Assembly: GCF_008932115.1 (NCBI RefSeq)
Contig: NZ_CP044543.1
Coordinates: 4,346,501-4,410,500, forward strand
Reading direction: 5' to 3'
Source of the DNA: Bradyrhizobium betae
GTDB lineage: Bacteria; Pseudomonadota; Alphaproteobacteria; Rhizobiales; Xanthobacteraceae
DNA length: 64,000 bases
The notes under the pieces are model-generated. The model saw only the letters and a program-made list of their open reading frames with translations. It ran no database searches and had not been told where the DNA came from. Position 1 is the stretch's first letter. Every line of letters begins with the position of its first letter. This document shows positions 18,001-27,734 of the stretch, piece after piece. The position numbers and the translations under genes were made by a program.

Positions 18001-20283
18001 ATGCGCGCATTGAGTAAGGCGCTGCGAGCGCGGGGCTTTGTCCTTGTCGTCGGCCTGACCAGCCTGCTCGTCATCAGCGCGGCGGCGATCGGCATGGACG
18101 TCAAGGCGCGCGCCGATGCGGCCTGGGTCAGCCATACGCTTGACGTGCTCAAGCGCGTGTCGGACGCGCGCCTCATCCTGCGTCGTGCCGAAAGCGCCGC
18201 GCGCGGCTACGCGCTGAGCGGTGACGACGATTTTGCCCGGGATTTCCATGACGACAGTGCCGCGCTGCCGAAGGCCCTGTCGGAGCTCAAGGCGGCGGTT
18301 GGCGACAACGAAACCCAGCGCAAGCTGCTCGACGGCCTCGAACCCGTGCTGGCCCGGCGGATCGCGCTCCTCGCCGACACCGTTCGGTTTCGCCAGGCTG
18401 GCGATTCCGCGGGTATTGCGGCGCTGGTTTCGCGCCGCGAGGGACGGGCGGCGATGGACGAGATCGCATCCACGTTCGATGAGTTCACCGCCGCGGAGCA
18501 GCGCCTGCTCGAACAACGCTCGGCGCGGTCCCGGCTGAGCGCCAGGCTGCTGCTCGGCGCTGAGCTGATGTGCCTGCTGATGATACTCGTGCTCGCCGCA
18601 TTGCTCATCCGGGGGAACTATCTCTCGACCAGGGCGCTGGCCCGATCGCTGTCGGCCATGAGAGCAGCCAAACGCACGCTCGAGGCGGAGGTCGTTGCGC
18701 ACGACGCGCAGATCGGGGCGGCGCGTGAGCAGGTGCGCCAGTCGACCTCGGTGCTGGAAAACACATTCAACAGTATCGCCGAAGCGGTGCTGGTGATCGA
18801 CACCAGGGGGGACGTCCTCCTGACCAATCCCGCCGCGCAGGAACTGCTGGGATACCGCCCGGGCATGGCGGTCGGCGACATCTGGAAGGTCAACAGCTTC
18901 TGCGAGCCCGGGACCACGACCCCGCTCAAGCTCGAAGACCGGCCCTCGACACGCGCATTGCTTGGCCTGTCGTTCGACCGCAGGGAAATCCTGATTCGTC
19001 CCGTGAACGGCGGCAAGCCGATTCTCGTGAGGGTGAGCGGCCGGCCGCTTCGCGACACCAGCGGTGCGATCAGCGGTGCATCGATCGTCTTTCACGACAT
19101 CACCGATATCCATGAAACGGAGTTGCAGCTCCAGCAGGCGCAGAAGCTGGATGCGGTCGGCAAACTGACCGGCGGCGTCGCGCACGATTTCAACAACATG
19201 CTGACCGTGATCACGGGCACCATCGAGATCCTCAAGGACGACGTGAGGGACAAGCCGGACGCGCTGGCTGTCGCCGAGCTCATCGACCAGGCTGCCGACC
19301 GTTGCACCGATTTGATCCGCCATCTGCTCGCCTTTGCGCGCAAGCAGCCACTACGCCCGCGCAACGTCGACATCAACGCCGCGATCGCCGACATCGCCAA
19401 GCTGCTGCGCCCCACGATCGGCGAGCAGATCCAGATCAACGCCATTCTCGATGACCAGGTCGAAGCCGTTCACATCGACGCCTCGCAACTGGCCAACTCG
19501 CTGGTCAACATGGCGATCAACGCGCGGGATGCGATGCCGGGCGGCGGCAAGCTGCTGCTGGAAACGCGCAACATCGTGCTCGACGAAGCCTATGCGCAGA
19601 TCAACCCCGGCGTCGTCGTGGGCCCCTACGTCCTGGTTGCCATCAGCGACACCGGTGCGGGCATGGCGCCGGAGGTCCTCGAGCAGGCCTTCGACCCGTT
19701 CTTCACCACCAAGGGCCCCGGCAAGGGCACCGGGCTCAGCATGGTCTACGGCTTCGTCAAGCAGTCGGGAGGGCATATCAAGATCTACAGCGAGGCGGGT
19801 CACGGTACGACGATCAAGCTTTATCTGCCGCCGGCACGCGCCGCGGAGCAAGCTGCCGGCATGCAGTCGCAGCAAGCAAGGGGCGGTACGGAAACGATTC
19901 TTGTCGTCGAGGACGACGATCTCGTGCGCGATTTCGTCATCGGACAATTGCGCAGCCTCGGCTACACCACGATCGGCGTCGCCAATGCGAACGAGGCGTT
20001 GTCCTGCATCGAGGCCGGGATCTCGTTCGACCTCCTGTTCACGGATGTCATCATGCCCGGTATGAACGGTCAGAAGTTTACCGTCGAGGTCGAACGGCTT
20101 CGACCGGGAACCAGGGTGCTCTACACGTCGGGCTACACGGACAACGCGGTCGTGCATAACGGTCGCCTCGACGAAGGCGTCCTGCTGCTCTCGAAGCCCT
20201 ATCGGAAGTTGGAGCTGGCGCAGATGGTTCGTGTCGCGCTCGGCGATTCCGGCGTCGCCGGGATCTCGGCTGCGGCCGGCTAG
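18001..20283 (+). CDS. Hybrid sensor histidine kinase (CHASE3-like, PAS, HisKA, HATPase, REC)
   Basis: The product is 760 residues. One transmembrane helix (residues about 12-30) and a second (about 180-202) bracket a helical extracytoplasmic sensor of CHASE3 type. A PAS domain (VLENTFNSIAEAVLVIDTRGDVLLTNPAAQELLGY) covers about 255-375. The phosphoacceptor His395 lies in GGVAHDFNNML. The ATPase has NARDAMPGGG, DTGAGM and GKGTGLSMVYGF. A C-terminal receiver domain has Asp682 (FTDVIMPG). The phosphate probably moves from His395 to Asp682. No regulator gene lies beside it, so the output partner is unknown. The gene stands alone. Confidence 0.93.
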   Translation: MRALSKALRARGFVLVVGLTSLLVISAAAIGMDVKARADAAWVSHTLDVLKRVSDARLILRRAESAARGYALSGDDDFARDFHDDSAALPKALSELKAAVGDNETQRKLLDGLEPVLARRIALLADTVRFRQAGDSAGIAALVSRREGRAAMDEIASTFDEFTAAEQRLLEQRSARSRLSARLLLGAELMCLLMILVLAALLIRGNYLSTRALARSLSAMRAAKRTLEAEVVAHDAQIGAAREQVRQSTSVLENTFNSIAEAVLVIDTRGDVLLTNPAAQELLGYRPGMAVGDIWKVNSFCEPGTTTPLKLEDRPSTRALLGLSFDRREILIRPVNGGKPILVRVSGRPLRDTSGAISGASIVFHDITDIHETELQLQQAQKLDAVGKLTGGVAHDFNNMLTVITGTIEILKDDVRDKPDALAVAELIDQAADRCTDLIRHLLAFARKQPLRPRNVDINAAIADIAKLLRPTIGEQIQINAILDDQVEAVHIDASQLANSLVNMAINARDAMPGGGKLLLETRNIVLDEAYAQINPGVVVGPYVLVAISDTGAGMAPEVLEQAFDPFFTTKGPGKGTGLSMVYGFVKQSGGHIKIYSEAGHGTTIKLYLPPARAAEQAAGMQSQQARGGTETILVVEDDDLVRDFVIGQLRSLGYTTIGVANANEALSCIEAGISFDLLFTDVIMPGMNGQKFTVEVERLRPGTRVLYTSGYTDNAVVHNGRLDEGVLLLSKPYRKLELAQMVRVALGDSGVAGISAAAG

Positions 20284-20523
20284 CGGATATCTGTCACGCC
20301 ACGTCCTCGTGTCGACGGCGTTGCCGCCTTGGAACCTGCCATCGACCCGGCGCCTCCAATTCCCGGACGCCGATTAATCCGCCATTAGCGTTTGCGGGGT
20401 AGTCCTGCAGGCGTGTGTCCTGATCGCTCCGCGGGCCTGGGCCAGCCGGACGCTCGAAAGCAGGCGGCAGACACGACGCTTAACCGAGGCTGATCCGCAG
20501 CCGTCACTTCCTCCGGCACCCCG

Positions 20524-22302
20524 ATGGTGGACGTCAACGTCACCTCTGACATGGTCGGCCGCGGTCGCGCCGCCAGCATCCCGAATGCCTGGGCAGAGAC
20601 CGGCCTGATTGCCGTGTTCGCGTCGGCAATATCCGTGCTGCGGACGGGATTTGTCTTCGGACTGACCAACAACATCAATTATCTGCCGATCGTCGCCGGT
20701 CTCTACAATGAGCCGCAGTATCATGACGACGGGTTTATCCAGTCGTTGCGCTATTTCGCGTCCGGCCTCTGGCTGATGTTGAGCGGCACCGAGAAATATT
20801 TCGACAACGTTCCGTTGCTGTTCTTCGTTCTGTTCTGCCTCTCCCGGCTTCTCAGCTTTGTCGGCTTCCTGTGCTGCGCGTCTCTGCTCGGGGTGACGGA
20901 ACGACGCGACAAGATCATCTTCAGTCTGATCGTCTGCTTCATCGCGTTTCTTGACGGCTACAGCTATGCCGGCTCCGGCGGCCTGTTCATCAACTACTTC
21001 AGCCATTCGGAGATAGCGAATGGCGTGGCGCTTCTGGCGATCTACTTTGCCGCGCGAGGCCACTACACGGCAGCAGTCGTCGCTGCGGGCATAATATTCT
21101 TCATCAATGCCTTCTTCGCGGTCTGGCTCGTGCTGCCGTTGATGCTGATCGGGATCTGTCACCTGTCGCAGCGGAAAGCGACGATCGGTCAAATCTCTTC
21201 GCGCGTGCTGATCGGCCTCATCCTGTGCTCGCCGCTTGTGCTTGTTGTGGTCAACGGATTTCTCGCAAATCCGGAGTTTGGCCGTCCGTCCAGCCTCGAC
21301 CTTGCGAGTTTCCTTCGCGAGTATTACCCAGGCCACGTGCTGATCGATACGATTTCGTTCGGCGACATCGCGAGGCTCCTGGGCGTTACCCTGATCGGAG
21401 CGCTTGCGCTGTTCTGGCCGAGGCAGGCCGCTGCTCCCGAATTGCGGGCAGCCTATTTGGGCGCAATTCTGATCTATCTGATCGGCATCGTCGTTCCGTT
21501 CGTGACCCGGTCGTCGCTGATGCTCAACCTTCATCTGCTGCGATCGAGCACGGTCATTCACCTGCTTGCCGCCCTGGCGATCGCGGCGTTGGCGACGAAC
21601 TGGTTGCGGCGCGACAAGGAGGCGGTTTTCCTTCCGGCCTGTCTTATCGTGCTGTTCTTGACCCTCGACGGCTGGGCCGGTCTGGGTTTGGTCGCGGCCG
21701 TCTTGACGTTTACTCTTCTAGCGATGGAGCCGAGACCGGTCCCATCCTATCAGCGTGCCGTGGGCTATCTGGTGCTTGCCTCTGCTGTTTGCATCGCAGG
21801 TCCTCTCGCGATCCGGTCCGGCCTCGACTTCCAACGAATCTGCAGTGAGGCGGTCGCAGAGTGGACCGAAATTGGCAAGTGGGCGCGCAACAGCACGCCA
21901 TTGACCGCAACATTCCTCATTCCAAGAAGGCCGGAAGTCGACGGTCGAGCCGAAGTGAGCGTCGCCGATATGGCGCTCGATCACCAGGGCGTGTTTGAAT
22001 TCGTATCACATCGCCGCATCTGGGTCGATTTCAAGCGTGGCGGATCCGTGGTGTTGACGCCTTCGTATTATCCGACCTGGCGAAGCCGGTTGACGGATGT
22101 CGAGGGCTTGAATTCGCTGGCGGAGCGAATGGCTTATGCATCGCGCAATGGCATCGGCTATGTCATCGATATCTGTCAGAGCCCGGAAGCGCCGAACGGT
22201 GAGATCTATCGAACGAAGCGGCTCTGCGTATTTTCGGTGAACGCAAACGGATCTGCGGCAGGGAAGCACGCGCCGCCGTCGACGGAGCGATTTGCCGGTT
22301 GA
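20524..22302 (+). CDS. Large polytopic membrane protein of unknown function
   Basis: The product is 592 residues with about 11-12 transmembrane segments up to residue 440, and a soluble C-terminal part of about 150 residues (WTEIGKWARNSTPLTATFLIPRR... FEFVSHRRIWVDFKRGGSVVLTP). The layout, many helices followed by one soluble domain that probably faces the periplasm, is like membrane glycosyltransferases or polymer-handling proteins, but I recognised no family motif. Base composition is visibly less GC-rich than the neighbours, which may reflect transfer. It precedes another large membrane protein and a glycosyltransferase cluster. Confidence 0.8.
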   Translation: MVDVNVTSDMVGRGRAASIPNAWAETGLIAVFASAISVLRTGFVFGLTNNINYLPIVAGLYNEPQYHDDGFIQSLRYFASGLWLMLSGTEKYFDNVPLLFFVLFCLSRLLSFVGFLCCASLLGVTERRDKIIFSLIVCFIAFLDGYSYAGSGGLFINYFSHSEIANGVALLAIYFAARGHYTAAVVAAGIIFFINAFFAVWLVLPLMLIGICHLSQRKATIGQISSRVLIGLILCSPLVLVVVNGFLANPEFGRPSSLDLASFLREYYPGHVLIDTISFGDIARLLGVTLIGALALFWPRQAAAPELRAAYLGAILIYLIGIVVPFVTRSSLMLNLHLLRSSTVIHLLAALAIAALATNWLRRDKEAVFLPACLIVLFLTLDGWAGLGLVAAVLTFTLLAMEPRPVPSYQRAVGYLVLASAVCIAGPLAIRSGLDFQRICSEAVAEWTEIGKWARNSTPLTATFLIPRRPEVDGRAEVSVADMALDHQGVFEFVSHRRIWVDFKRGGSVVLTPSYYPTWRSRLTDVEGLNSLAERMAYASRNGIGYVIDICQSPEAPNGEIYRTKRLCVFSVNANGSAAGKHAPPSTERFAG

Positions 22303-22428
22303 ACCATCGAAGGCTCCCGCTCGGAATCCGACGCGAGCGGCTCACGCCAACGGGCGTGGTCAGCCCGCATGGGCAAATGGACAAACGTTAAAGAAGAACT
22401 TAACGCTTGCGCCCTAATTTGGCCCGCC

Positions 22429-23874
22429 ATGACTGACCAGGCCGTCCTCAGCGCGGTTCAACCGCTTTCGGCACGTGCAGCACTCCCGTGGCTGGTGGGC
22501 CTCGGCGTCTATGCTCTGTTGCTGATCGCTGCGCCGCGGCTGCTCGGTGATCCCGACAGCTATTCTCACATCGAGGTCGGGCGCTGGATCATGGCGCACG
22601 GCGCCCTGCCGGCGACCGACCCATTCTCCTTCTCGATGCACGGCGCGCACTGGATCACCTTCGAATGGCTCTCGGAGGTGATCTACGCCGCAGCCTTCGC
22701 GCTGTCCGGCTGGCCAGGCGTCGTCGTTGTGGCCGCCGCGGCGATAGCGCTCGCCTTCGGCTTGTTCACGTTCTTTCTGCTGCGCGAGCTTTCGCCAACT
22801 CTGACGCTTCTCATGGTGATCGTGGCGGTCATCTTGTTGGCGCCGCATATGCTGGCACGGCCCCACGTGCTCGTACTGCCGGTGATGGTGGCCTGGGCAG
22901 GGGCCCTGGTGCGCCGCATGGATCGTGGGGGGCCTCCGCCGTATTGGGCGCTGCCGCTCCTGGTTCTGTGGGCCAATCTGCACGGCAGCGTGGTGCTGGC
23001 GCTTGGGCTGATCGGCCCGGCGGTGCTCGAGACACTGCTGCGTGAAAGGCGAGGCGAATGGCCCCGCGTGATCCTGCGGTGGCTGCCATTCACGGCGCTC
23101 GCGGTCGCAGCATCCTGCCTGACGCCCTATGGGCCGCAACCGCTGCTGATGCCGCTGACGACACTCGGTCTTGGCCCCGCACTCGCCTGGATCTCGGAGT
23201 GGCGGTCGCAGGATTTCAGTCACATCGGTGGCTTCGAGTTGCTGCTGCTGGCTGGCATCTTTGCGCTCACGCGCGGTCTGACGTTGCCGGTCGTGCGGGC
23301 CTTGGTGGTGATCGGCTTGCTGCATTTCGCGCTGGCGCAAATACGCAATGCGGATCTGCTGGGCATGCTGGCGCCGCTTTATCTGGCGGCCCCGCTGGGT
23401 CGGAAGTTCGGCGGACCGTCCGCGGACGATGCGCCGATCCCGGCGCGCGGCCCGAATCTGGCCGGGATCGGTGTGTTGATCGCGATGAGCGGGATGGCCT
23501 TGGCGCGCGACGTGCGGCCGGCTGCGATCATCACCCCGGAGGCTGCCATCGCTCAAGCCGACCTCGCCAGGACGGGGTCCGTGCTCAACGATTATTCGTT
23601 CGGCGGCTATTTGATCTTCGCCGGCATTCCCACCTTCATCGATGGTCGCGGCGAACTGTACGGGGGACCGTTCATCGACCGCTACAATCGTGCCGTGGCG
23701 CTGGTCGACCTCGGCGATTTTCTCAAGCTGCTCGATGAATACAAAATCGGCGCGACGCTATTCGCGCCGCAGACGCCGGCGATCGCGATGCTCGACCGGC
23801 TGCCGCAGTGGCAGCGCGTCTACAGCGACGATGTGGCGGTCGTGCACAAGCGGCGAGATGGCTCGCCAAGATAG
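22429..23874 (+). CDS. Polytopic membrane protein, GT-C-like, paralogue A
   Basis: The product is 481 residues from MTDQAVLSAVQP, with about 10 transmembrane segments and a C-terminal soluble part. Near the start it has DPDSYSHIEVGRWIMAHGALPATDPFSFS, and later ARPHVLVLPVMVAWAGAL, LWANLHGSVVLALGLIGP, TPYG, and NDYSFGGYLIFAGIPTFIDGRGELYGG. The same motifs occur in the protein at 25663-27153, so the two are paralogues. The pattern of early acidic residues in a periplasmic loop resembles GT-C-fold glycosyltransferases. That is an inference. It ends 1 bp before the stop of the convergent methyltransferase gene. Confidence 0.82.
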   Translation: MTDQAVLSAVQPLSARAALPWLVGLGVYALLLIAAPRLLGDPDSYSHIEVGRWIMAHGALPATDPFSFSMHGAHWITFEWLSEVIYAAAFALSGWPGVVVVAAAAIALAFGLFTFFLLRELSPTLTLLMVIVAVILLAPHMLARPHVLVLPVMVAWAGALVRRMDRGGPPPYWALPLLVLWANLHGSVVLALGLIGPAVLETLLRERRGEWPRVILRWLPFTALAVAASCLTPYGPQPLLMPLTTLGLGPALAWISEWRSQDFSHIGGFELLLLAGIFALTRGLTLPVVRALVVIGLLHFALAQIRNADLLGMLAPLYLAAPLGRKFGGPSADDAPIPARGPNLAGIGVLIAMSGMALARDVRPAAIITPEAAIAQADLARTGSVLNDYSFGGYLIFAGIPTFIDGRGELYGGPFIDRYNRAVALVDLGDFLKLLDEYKIGATLFAPQTPAIAMLDRLPQWQRVYSDDVAVVHKRRDGSPR

Positions 23875-23875
23875 G

Positions 23876-24559
23876 TCAAGCGGTCCCAAAAGCGGCGTAT
23901 TGGCCGCCGAGCGGCACGCCGCCCAGAGCGTCTTCGAGGCGCCGGGCCGGCTTGGTGTCCCAGGGCAGCAGCAGGAAATGGCGCGCGCCGATCTCGCGCA
24001 AGCCGCCGGCAGACATCAACTTCCGGGTCGTGCCGGCACCGAGCAGGACGGCGTCCCGGTCGAACTCGCAGCGCGATACGGCAAGGCGTGTCAGCGGGTT
24101 GTACGGATTGTGCTCGATCACGCAGACCAGTCCCCCGGGGCGCGTGACGCGCCGCATCTCGGCGACGAACTGCGCCCATTCGCCCGGCACGACGTGGTGT
24201 ATCACGCAGATGGCCGTGACCAGGTCGAAGCTGGAATTGGCGAAAGGAAAAGTGCGTCCGTCAAACTCGCGGTAGTCGACCGCAGCGTTGTCGGCACGCG
24301 CCTGTGCGAGGCTCGCCGACGACACGTCGATACCGCTCAAGCTTCCGACCATGCCGTGCAGCAGGGGATGAAGGCTGCCCACGCCGCAGCCGACGTCCAG
24401 CATGTCGGGCTTGTCCGTGTCCAACCGCTGCGCGATCAGGTCGCGCAGCAGGTCGGCTTTCGCGCGCATGAAAAAATCATGCGGCAAGCCGGAAAAGTCG
24501 ATCGATGATTGGACCACGTCACGGTAGTTGTCGTGATATCCGTCGAAGAGTTCTGTCAT
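23876..24559 (-). CDS. SAM-dependent methyltransferase (class I)
   Basis: The product is 227 residues from MTELFDGYHDNYRDVVQ. The SAM-binding motif I is MLDVGCGVGSLHPLLHG (about residue 52). Asp in SGIDVS follows, then FDLVTAICVIHHV and MRRVTRPGGLVCVIEHNPYNP. This is the Methyltransf_11-type fold; the YNP block is common in polyketide and sugar methylases. The start lies 8 bp after the stop of the glycosyltransferase gene, so the two are translated from one mRNA. The substrate is probably a lipid-linked or surface sugar, by context only. Confidence 0.88.
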   Translation of the reverse strand: MTELFDGYHDNYRDVVQSSIDFSGLPHDFFMRAKADLLRDLIAQRLDTDKPDMLDVGCGVGSLHPLLHGMVGSLSGIDVSSASLAQARADNAAVDYREFDGRTFPFANSSFDLVTAICVIHHVVPGEWAQFVAEMRRVTRPGGLVCVIEHNPYNPLTRLAVSRCEFDRDAVLLGAGTTRKLMSAGGLREIGARHFLLLPWDTKPARRLEDALGGVPLGGQYAAFGTA

Positions 24560-24567
24560 GCGCCGGG

Positions 24568-25563
24568 TCACTCGTTGACGGCGTGGATCGCCGGTGCCGC
24601 CGCTGCTACGTCGCGATCGAAGCCAGCGCGTGCCTGCACGACATAAAGCGGACGGCGTTTCACCTCGGCGTGGATGCGGCCGACATAGAGCCCCACGATG
24701 CCCGTCATCAGCATGTTCATTCCACACAGCAGGGACACGACGACGATTGTCGAGGACCAGCCGGTCACGAGATGACTGTCCTGGCCAATCCACAACAGGA
24801 TCACCCAGCCACCATAGAGGAGTGCGAGTCCCGAGACCGTCAATCCGCACCAGATGGCGAGCCGCAGGGGCAGATCGGAGAAGCCAAGCGCGGCGTTCAT
24901 CGCCAGCCGGACCATCTTCAACAGCGGGTATTTGGTTTCGCCCGCTGCGCGCTCGAGACGGTGGAAGGCGACTTCGGTCTGCCGGAAGCCGAGCCAGGCG
25001 ATCATGCCGCGCACGAAACGATCCTGCTCGGGCATCTGCCGAAGCGCGTCGAGCACCTTGCGATCGATCAGGCGGAAGTCGCCGACGTCGGCGGGGATGC
25101 CGACGGAGGACATCTTGCCGAGAAGCCGGTAGAACACATGGGCGGTCGCACGTTTGAAACGGCTTTCGCCATCGCGCGACAGGCGGCGGGCGTGGACGAT
25201 GTCGTTGCCTTCCTGCCATTTTGCGATCAATTGCTCGATCACTTCGGGCGGATCCTGCAAATCGGCATCCATCACGATGATCGCGTCACCTTGCGCGGCG
25301 TCCATGCCGGCGGTGATGGCGACCTGATGACCGAAATTTCGCGACAAGCCGATATAGCGAAAGCGCGGGTCGCGCGTGGCGAGTGCCTTCAGCACGATCG
25401 AGCCGGAATCGCTGCTGCCGTCGTCCACGAAGATCGCTTCCGCTGGCCCGTCGAGCCGGGACAAGACCAGGTCCAGCCGGCGCAACAGGACCGGCAACAC
25501 GGCTTCCTCGTTGAACACGGGGATGACGAGACTGTAACGGATCGATCCGGGATTGGCCGCCAT
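24568..25563 (-). CDS. GT2 family glycosyltransferase (GtrB/DPM1-like)
   Basis: The product is 331 residues from MAANPGSIRYSLVIPVFNEE. A GT-A fold with VIPVFNEEAVL, FVDDGSSDSG, GLSRNFGHQVAITAGMDAA, and the acidic motif DADLQDPPEV is followed by two transmembrane helices near residues 232-290. This is the dolichyl/undecaprenyl-phosphate sugar synthase type (GtrB, ArnC, DPM1): it moves a sugar to a polyprenyl phosphate at the cytoplasmic face. An earlier TTG (25587) is possible, but the ATG at 25563 fits the family better. It is grouped with a methyltransferase and a GT-C-like protein. Confidence 0.92.
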   Translation of the reverse strand: MAANPGSIRYSLVIPVFNEEAVLPVLLRRLDLVLSRLDGPAEAIFVDDGSSDSGSIVLKALATRDPRFRYIGLSRNFGHQVAITAGMDAAQGDAIIVMDADLQDPPEVIEQLIAKWQEGNDIVHARRLSRDGESRFKRATAHVFYRLLGKMSSVGIPADVGDFRLIDRKVLDALRQMPEQDRFVRGMIAWLGFRQTEVAFHRLERAAGETKYPLLKMVRLAMNAALGFSDLPLRLAIWCGLTVSGLALLYGGWVILLWIGQDSHLVTGWSSTIVVVSLLCGMNMLMTGIVGLYVGRIHAEVKRRPLYVVQARAGFDRDVAAAAPAIHAVNE

Positions 25564-25662
25564 GCGAGAGATTCCAACTCGGTGCAAGGGCGGAAGCCTA
25601 GCCCTTAGTGGTTAAGGTGGCCTTGCCGCAACTGTTAAGGGTCTAGGCTAGAGAGCAGGTCC

Positions 25663-27153
25663 TCACTTCGAAGGCGTCGCGGTCGCGCTGTCCGCATGGT
25701 CCCGCACATGGACGACGGCGATGTCGTCCGCGTAGATCCGCTTCCAGCCCTTGAGCTGATCGAGGATCTGCGGGCCCGGCGCATCGGCCACCAATAGCGT
25801 GGCGTCGATCTTGTAGTCGTCGAGCAGGCGCGGCAGCAGTTCGGGCTTCTTGCCTTCGGTTGCCTTGAAGAAGTCCATGACGAATTTCTCGCCGTAGAGC
25901 TCGGCGCGGCCGTCGACGTAGACGGGGATGTTGCGCGAGATCAGATAGCCGCCGAACTGGTAGGCGTTGAAGATGCGCTGCACCTTGCGCTGTTCGAGCA
26001 GGTCGACCGCCGCGACCGGCGTCTGCGTCATCGTGAAGGTGAAGGGGTGGTGTGCCATGAAGAGCGCCGTCGAGGTCCAGCCTGCGGCCACGATCATCAG
26101 CGCGGCGAATGCGGTGACGGTGCGCGCCGGCCAGCGGTCGGCGCCGGCGGCTTCCGCCGGCGGGCGCGGGAGCATCTCGCCGAGCGGCTTTGCCAGCACC
26201 AGCGGCACCAGGAAGGCAAAGGCATCGATGCTTCTGACATGGGTCAGCGCGCTCCAGGTCAGGAACAGGATCAGGAAGATCCGGGGCGCCGAGAGCACGA
26301 GGCCACGATAATAGCCGAGCGCGATCAGGCCGAACAGCGCGCCTTCGAACGCGTTGAAGGTCGCGAAGTTCGCCGGCATCCATTCGAAGATCAGCGACAG
26401 CAGCTCGCCGAGGCTGAGGATGTTGGTCGCTCCCATCAGCGTTCGCCAGCCGTAAGGCGTGCAGCAGCTCGCGATCAGCGCGCCGACACCGAACAGCACC
26501 CAGCGCATGAACAGCCGAAGCCGTTGTCCCTTCTCCGCATGCTCGACCGCCTCGAGCGAGATCGGACCGATCAGCGCGAGGCCGAGCACGAAGCCGCCAT
26601 GCAAATTCGCCCACAGCGCCATCAGCGGCAGCCAGGTCCAGGACGGCGCGCTTCTGCGGTCGGCGGCCGCCATCAGCAGGCCGACCCACGCGACCATCAC
26701 GGGAAATGCGAGAATATGCGGACGCGCCAGCACGTGATGCAGCGACAGCACCAGCGCCAGCATCGCAAACAGCACCGCGCGCGGCGCCCTGATCTGCGTT
26801 TCGAGTAGATGGACCAGGATTGCGGCGGTGAGCGCGACCGCGATCGCGGTGACGATCACGGGACCTGCCCAGCCCCATTGCGCATAGGAGAAGGCGAACA
26901 GCACCTGCGACAGCCACGACGTCGAGATCCAGGCTTCGCCTTGCCGCGTGAAGGAATAGAAGTCCGTATACGGCATTGCGCCGTGATCGAGGATCCACTG
27001 CCCGATCTTGATCTGCCAGAACGAGTCGGAGTCCTGAAGCAGCGTGTCACCGGTAAAGAAGAAGAACAGATAGGTGCCGGCACCGACGCACAGCGGTACC
27101 AGTGCGCGCGCGCGGCTCTGCACCGCGATGCTGTTGGCAAAGGAAAGGGACAT
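25663..27153 (-). CDS. Polytopic membrane protein, GT-C-like, paralogue B
   Basis: The product is 496 residues with about 10-11 transmembrane segments and a C-terminal periplasmic-type domain. It shares with the protein at 22429 the blocks DSDSFWQIKIGQWILDHGAMPYTDFYSF, ARPHILAFPVMVAWVGLL, LWANLHGGFVLGLALIGP, TPYG, FNAYQFGGYLISRNIPVYVDGRAELYG and YKIDATLLVADAPG. It probably uses the polyprenyl-linked sugar made by the GT2 enzyme encoded downstream on the same strand. The gene is 99 bp from the GT2 start, so the order of one operon is 27153 to 23876. Confidence 0.82.
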   Translation of the reverse strand: MSLSFANSIAVQSRARALVPLCVGAGTYLFFFFTGDTLLQDSDSFWQIKIGQWILDHGAMPYTDFYSFTRQGEAWISTSWLSQVLFAFSYAQWGWAGPVIVTAIAVALTAAILVHLLETQIRAPRAVLFAMLALVLSLHHVLARPHILAFPVMVAWVGLLMAAADRRSAPSWTWLPLMALWANLHGGFVLGLALIGPISLEAVEHAEKGQRLRLFMRWVLFGVGALIASCCTPYGWRTLMGATNILSLGELLSLIFEWMPANFATFNAFEGALFGLIALGYYRGLVLSAPRIFLILFLTWSALTHVRSIDAFAFLVPLVLAKPLGEMLPRPPAEAAGADRWPARTVTAFAALMIVAAGWTSTALFMAHHPFTFTMTQTPVAAVDLLEQRKVQRIFNAYQFGGYLISRNIPVYVDGRAELYGEKFVMDFFKATEGKKPELLPRLLDDYKIDATLLVADAPGPQILDQLKGWKRIYADDIAVVHVRDHADSATATPSK

Positions 27154-27546
27154 GCCGCCTCGTTGTCCTGCTTGTTCTCGTCGACCCGAGCATGGTCCGG
27201 AAAAGTGTGTCGCGGCTTTCCGGAAAGATCATGCTCGAACAATAACCTGAAGCGCGATGAACGATTTACTCTCATCGCGCTTCTGGTCGAGCGGAGGCAT
27301 TGGACCACGCGCGGTCATAACTTCGGGTAAATCGCCGGCGGCGTCGCTGCCTGTATCGACGATTTAACGGATTGTTTTTAATTCCGGTTTACCATCGTCG
27401 AATACGTGCAATCCGCTTCGTGTTTACGCAGTCGAATTAACTGCGGCGCAATTCTTTGCCTCTACGTTCGGTTCCATGGTCGGGCGGCGCTGGGAAGCCG
27501 GAAAGACCAGACCAGTTGTAGCCTCGTGTACTCTTTGGGAGCAGTT
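27154..27546. other. Intergenic region before the Flp pilin
   Basis: No gene is seen in 393 bp. A rhizobial RIME-like repeat lies at 27187-27282. The remainder should hold the divergent promoters of the pilin (+) and paralogue B (-). The stretch 27350-27420 is AT-rich, with TTTAACGGATTGTTTTTAATT, a plausible promoter area for the pilin. Confidence 0.5.
27187..27282. repeat. RIME-like rhizobial intergenic repeat
   Basis: Two inverted repeats lie side by side. GAGCATG (27187-27193) and CATGCTC (27229-27235) close a structure with GGTCCGGAAAAG and CTTTCCGGAAAGATC inside. GAAGCGCGATGA (27248-27259) and TCATCGCGCTTC (27271-27282) form a perfect 12-bp repeat. This sequence pattern matches the rhizobial intergenic mosaic elements found between genes in many Rhizobiales genomes. 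It could fold as two adjacent hairpins. Confidence 0.8.
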
Positions 27547-27711
27547 ATGAAGAACCTCGTTTCGCGTTTCGTGAAGGACGAATCCGGCGCCACCGCCATC
27601 GAATACGGCCTGATCGCCGCCGGCATCGCGCTGGCGATCATCACCGTCGTCAACAACCTCGGCACTTCGCTGAACACCAAGTTCGGCTCGATCTCGTCCA
27701 GCCTCAAGTAA
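27547..27711 (+). CDS. Flp/Fap-type pilin subunit (type IVb)
   Basis: The product is 54 residues: MKNLVSRFVKDESG, then ATAIEYGLIAAGIALAIITVVNNLG, then a short C-terminal segment. This is the classic Flp pilin pattern: a basic leader, the processing Gly before ATAIEYG, the Glu+5 residue and a hydrophobic helix. The mature pilin assembles into Tad pili for surface attachment. No tad assembly genes are visible nearby. An in-frame longer start (27406) has no leader-like features. A strong terminator follows directly, so this is a single-gene transcript. Confidence 0.95.
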   Translation: MKNLVSRFVKDESGATAIEYGLIAAGIALAIITVVNNLGTSLNTKFGSISSSLK

Positions 27712-27734
27712 GACCGGACGACCTGAGAGTTTCG

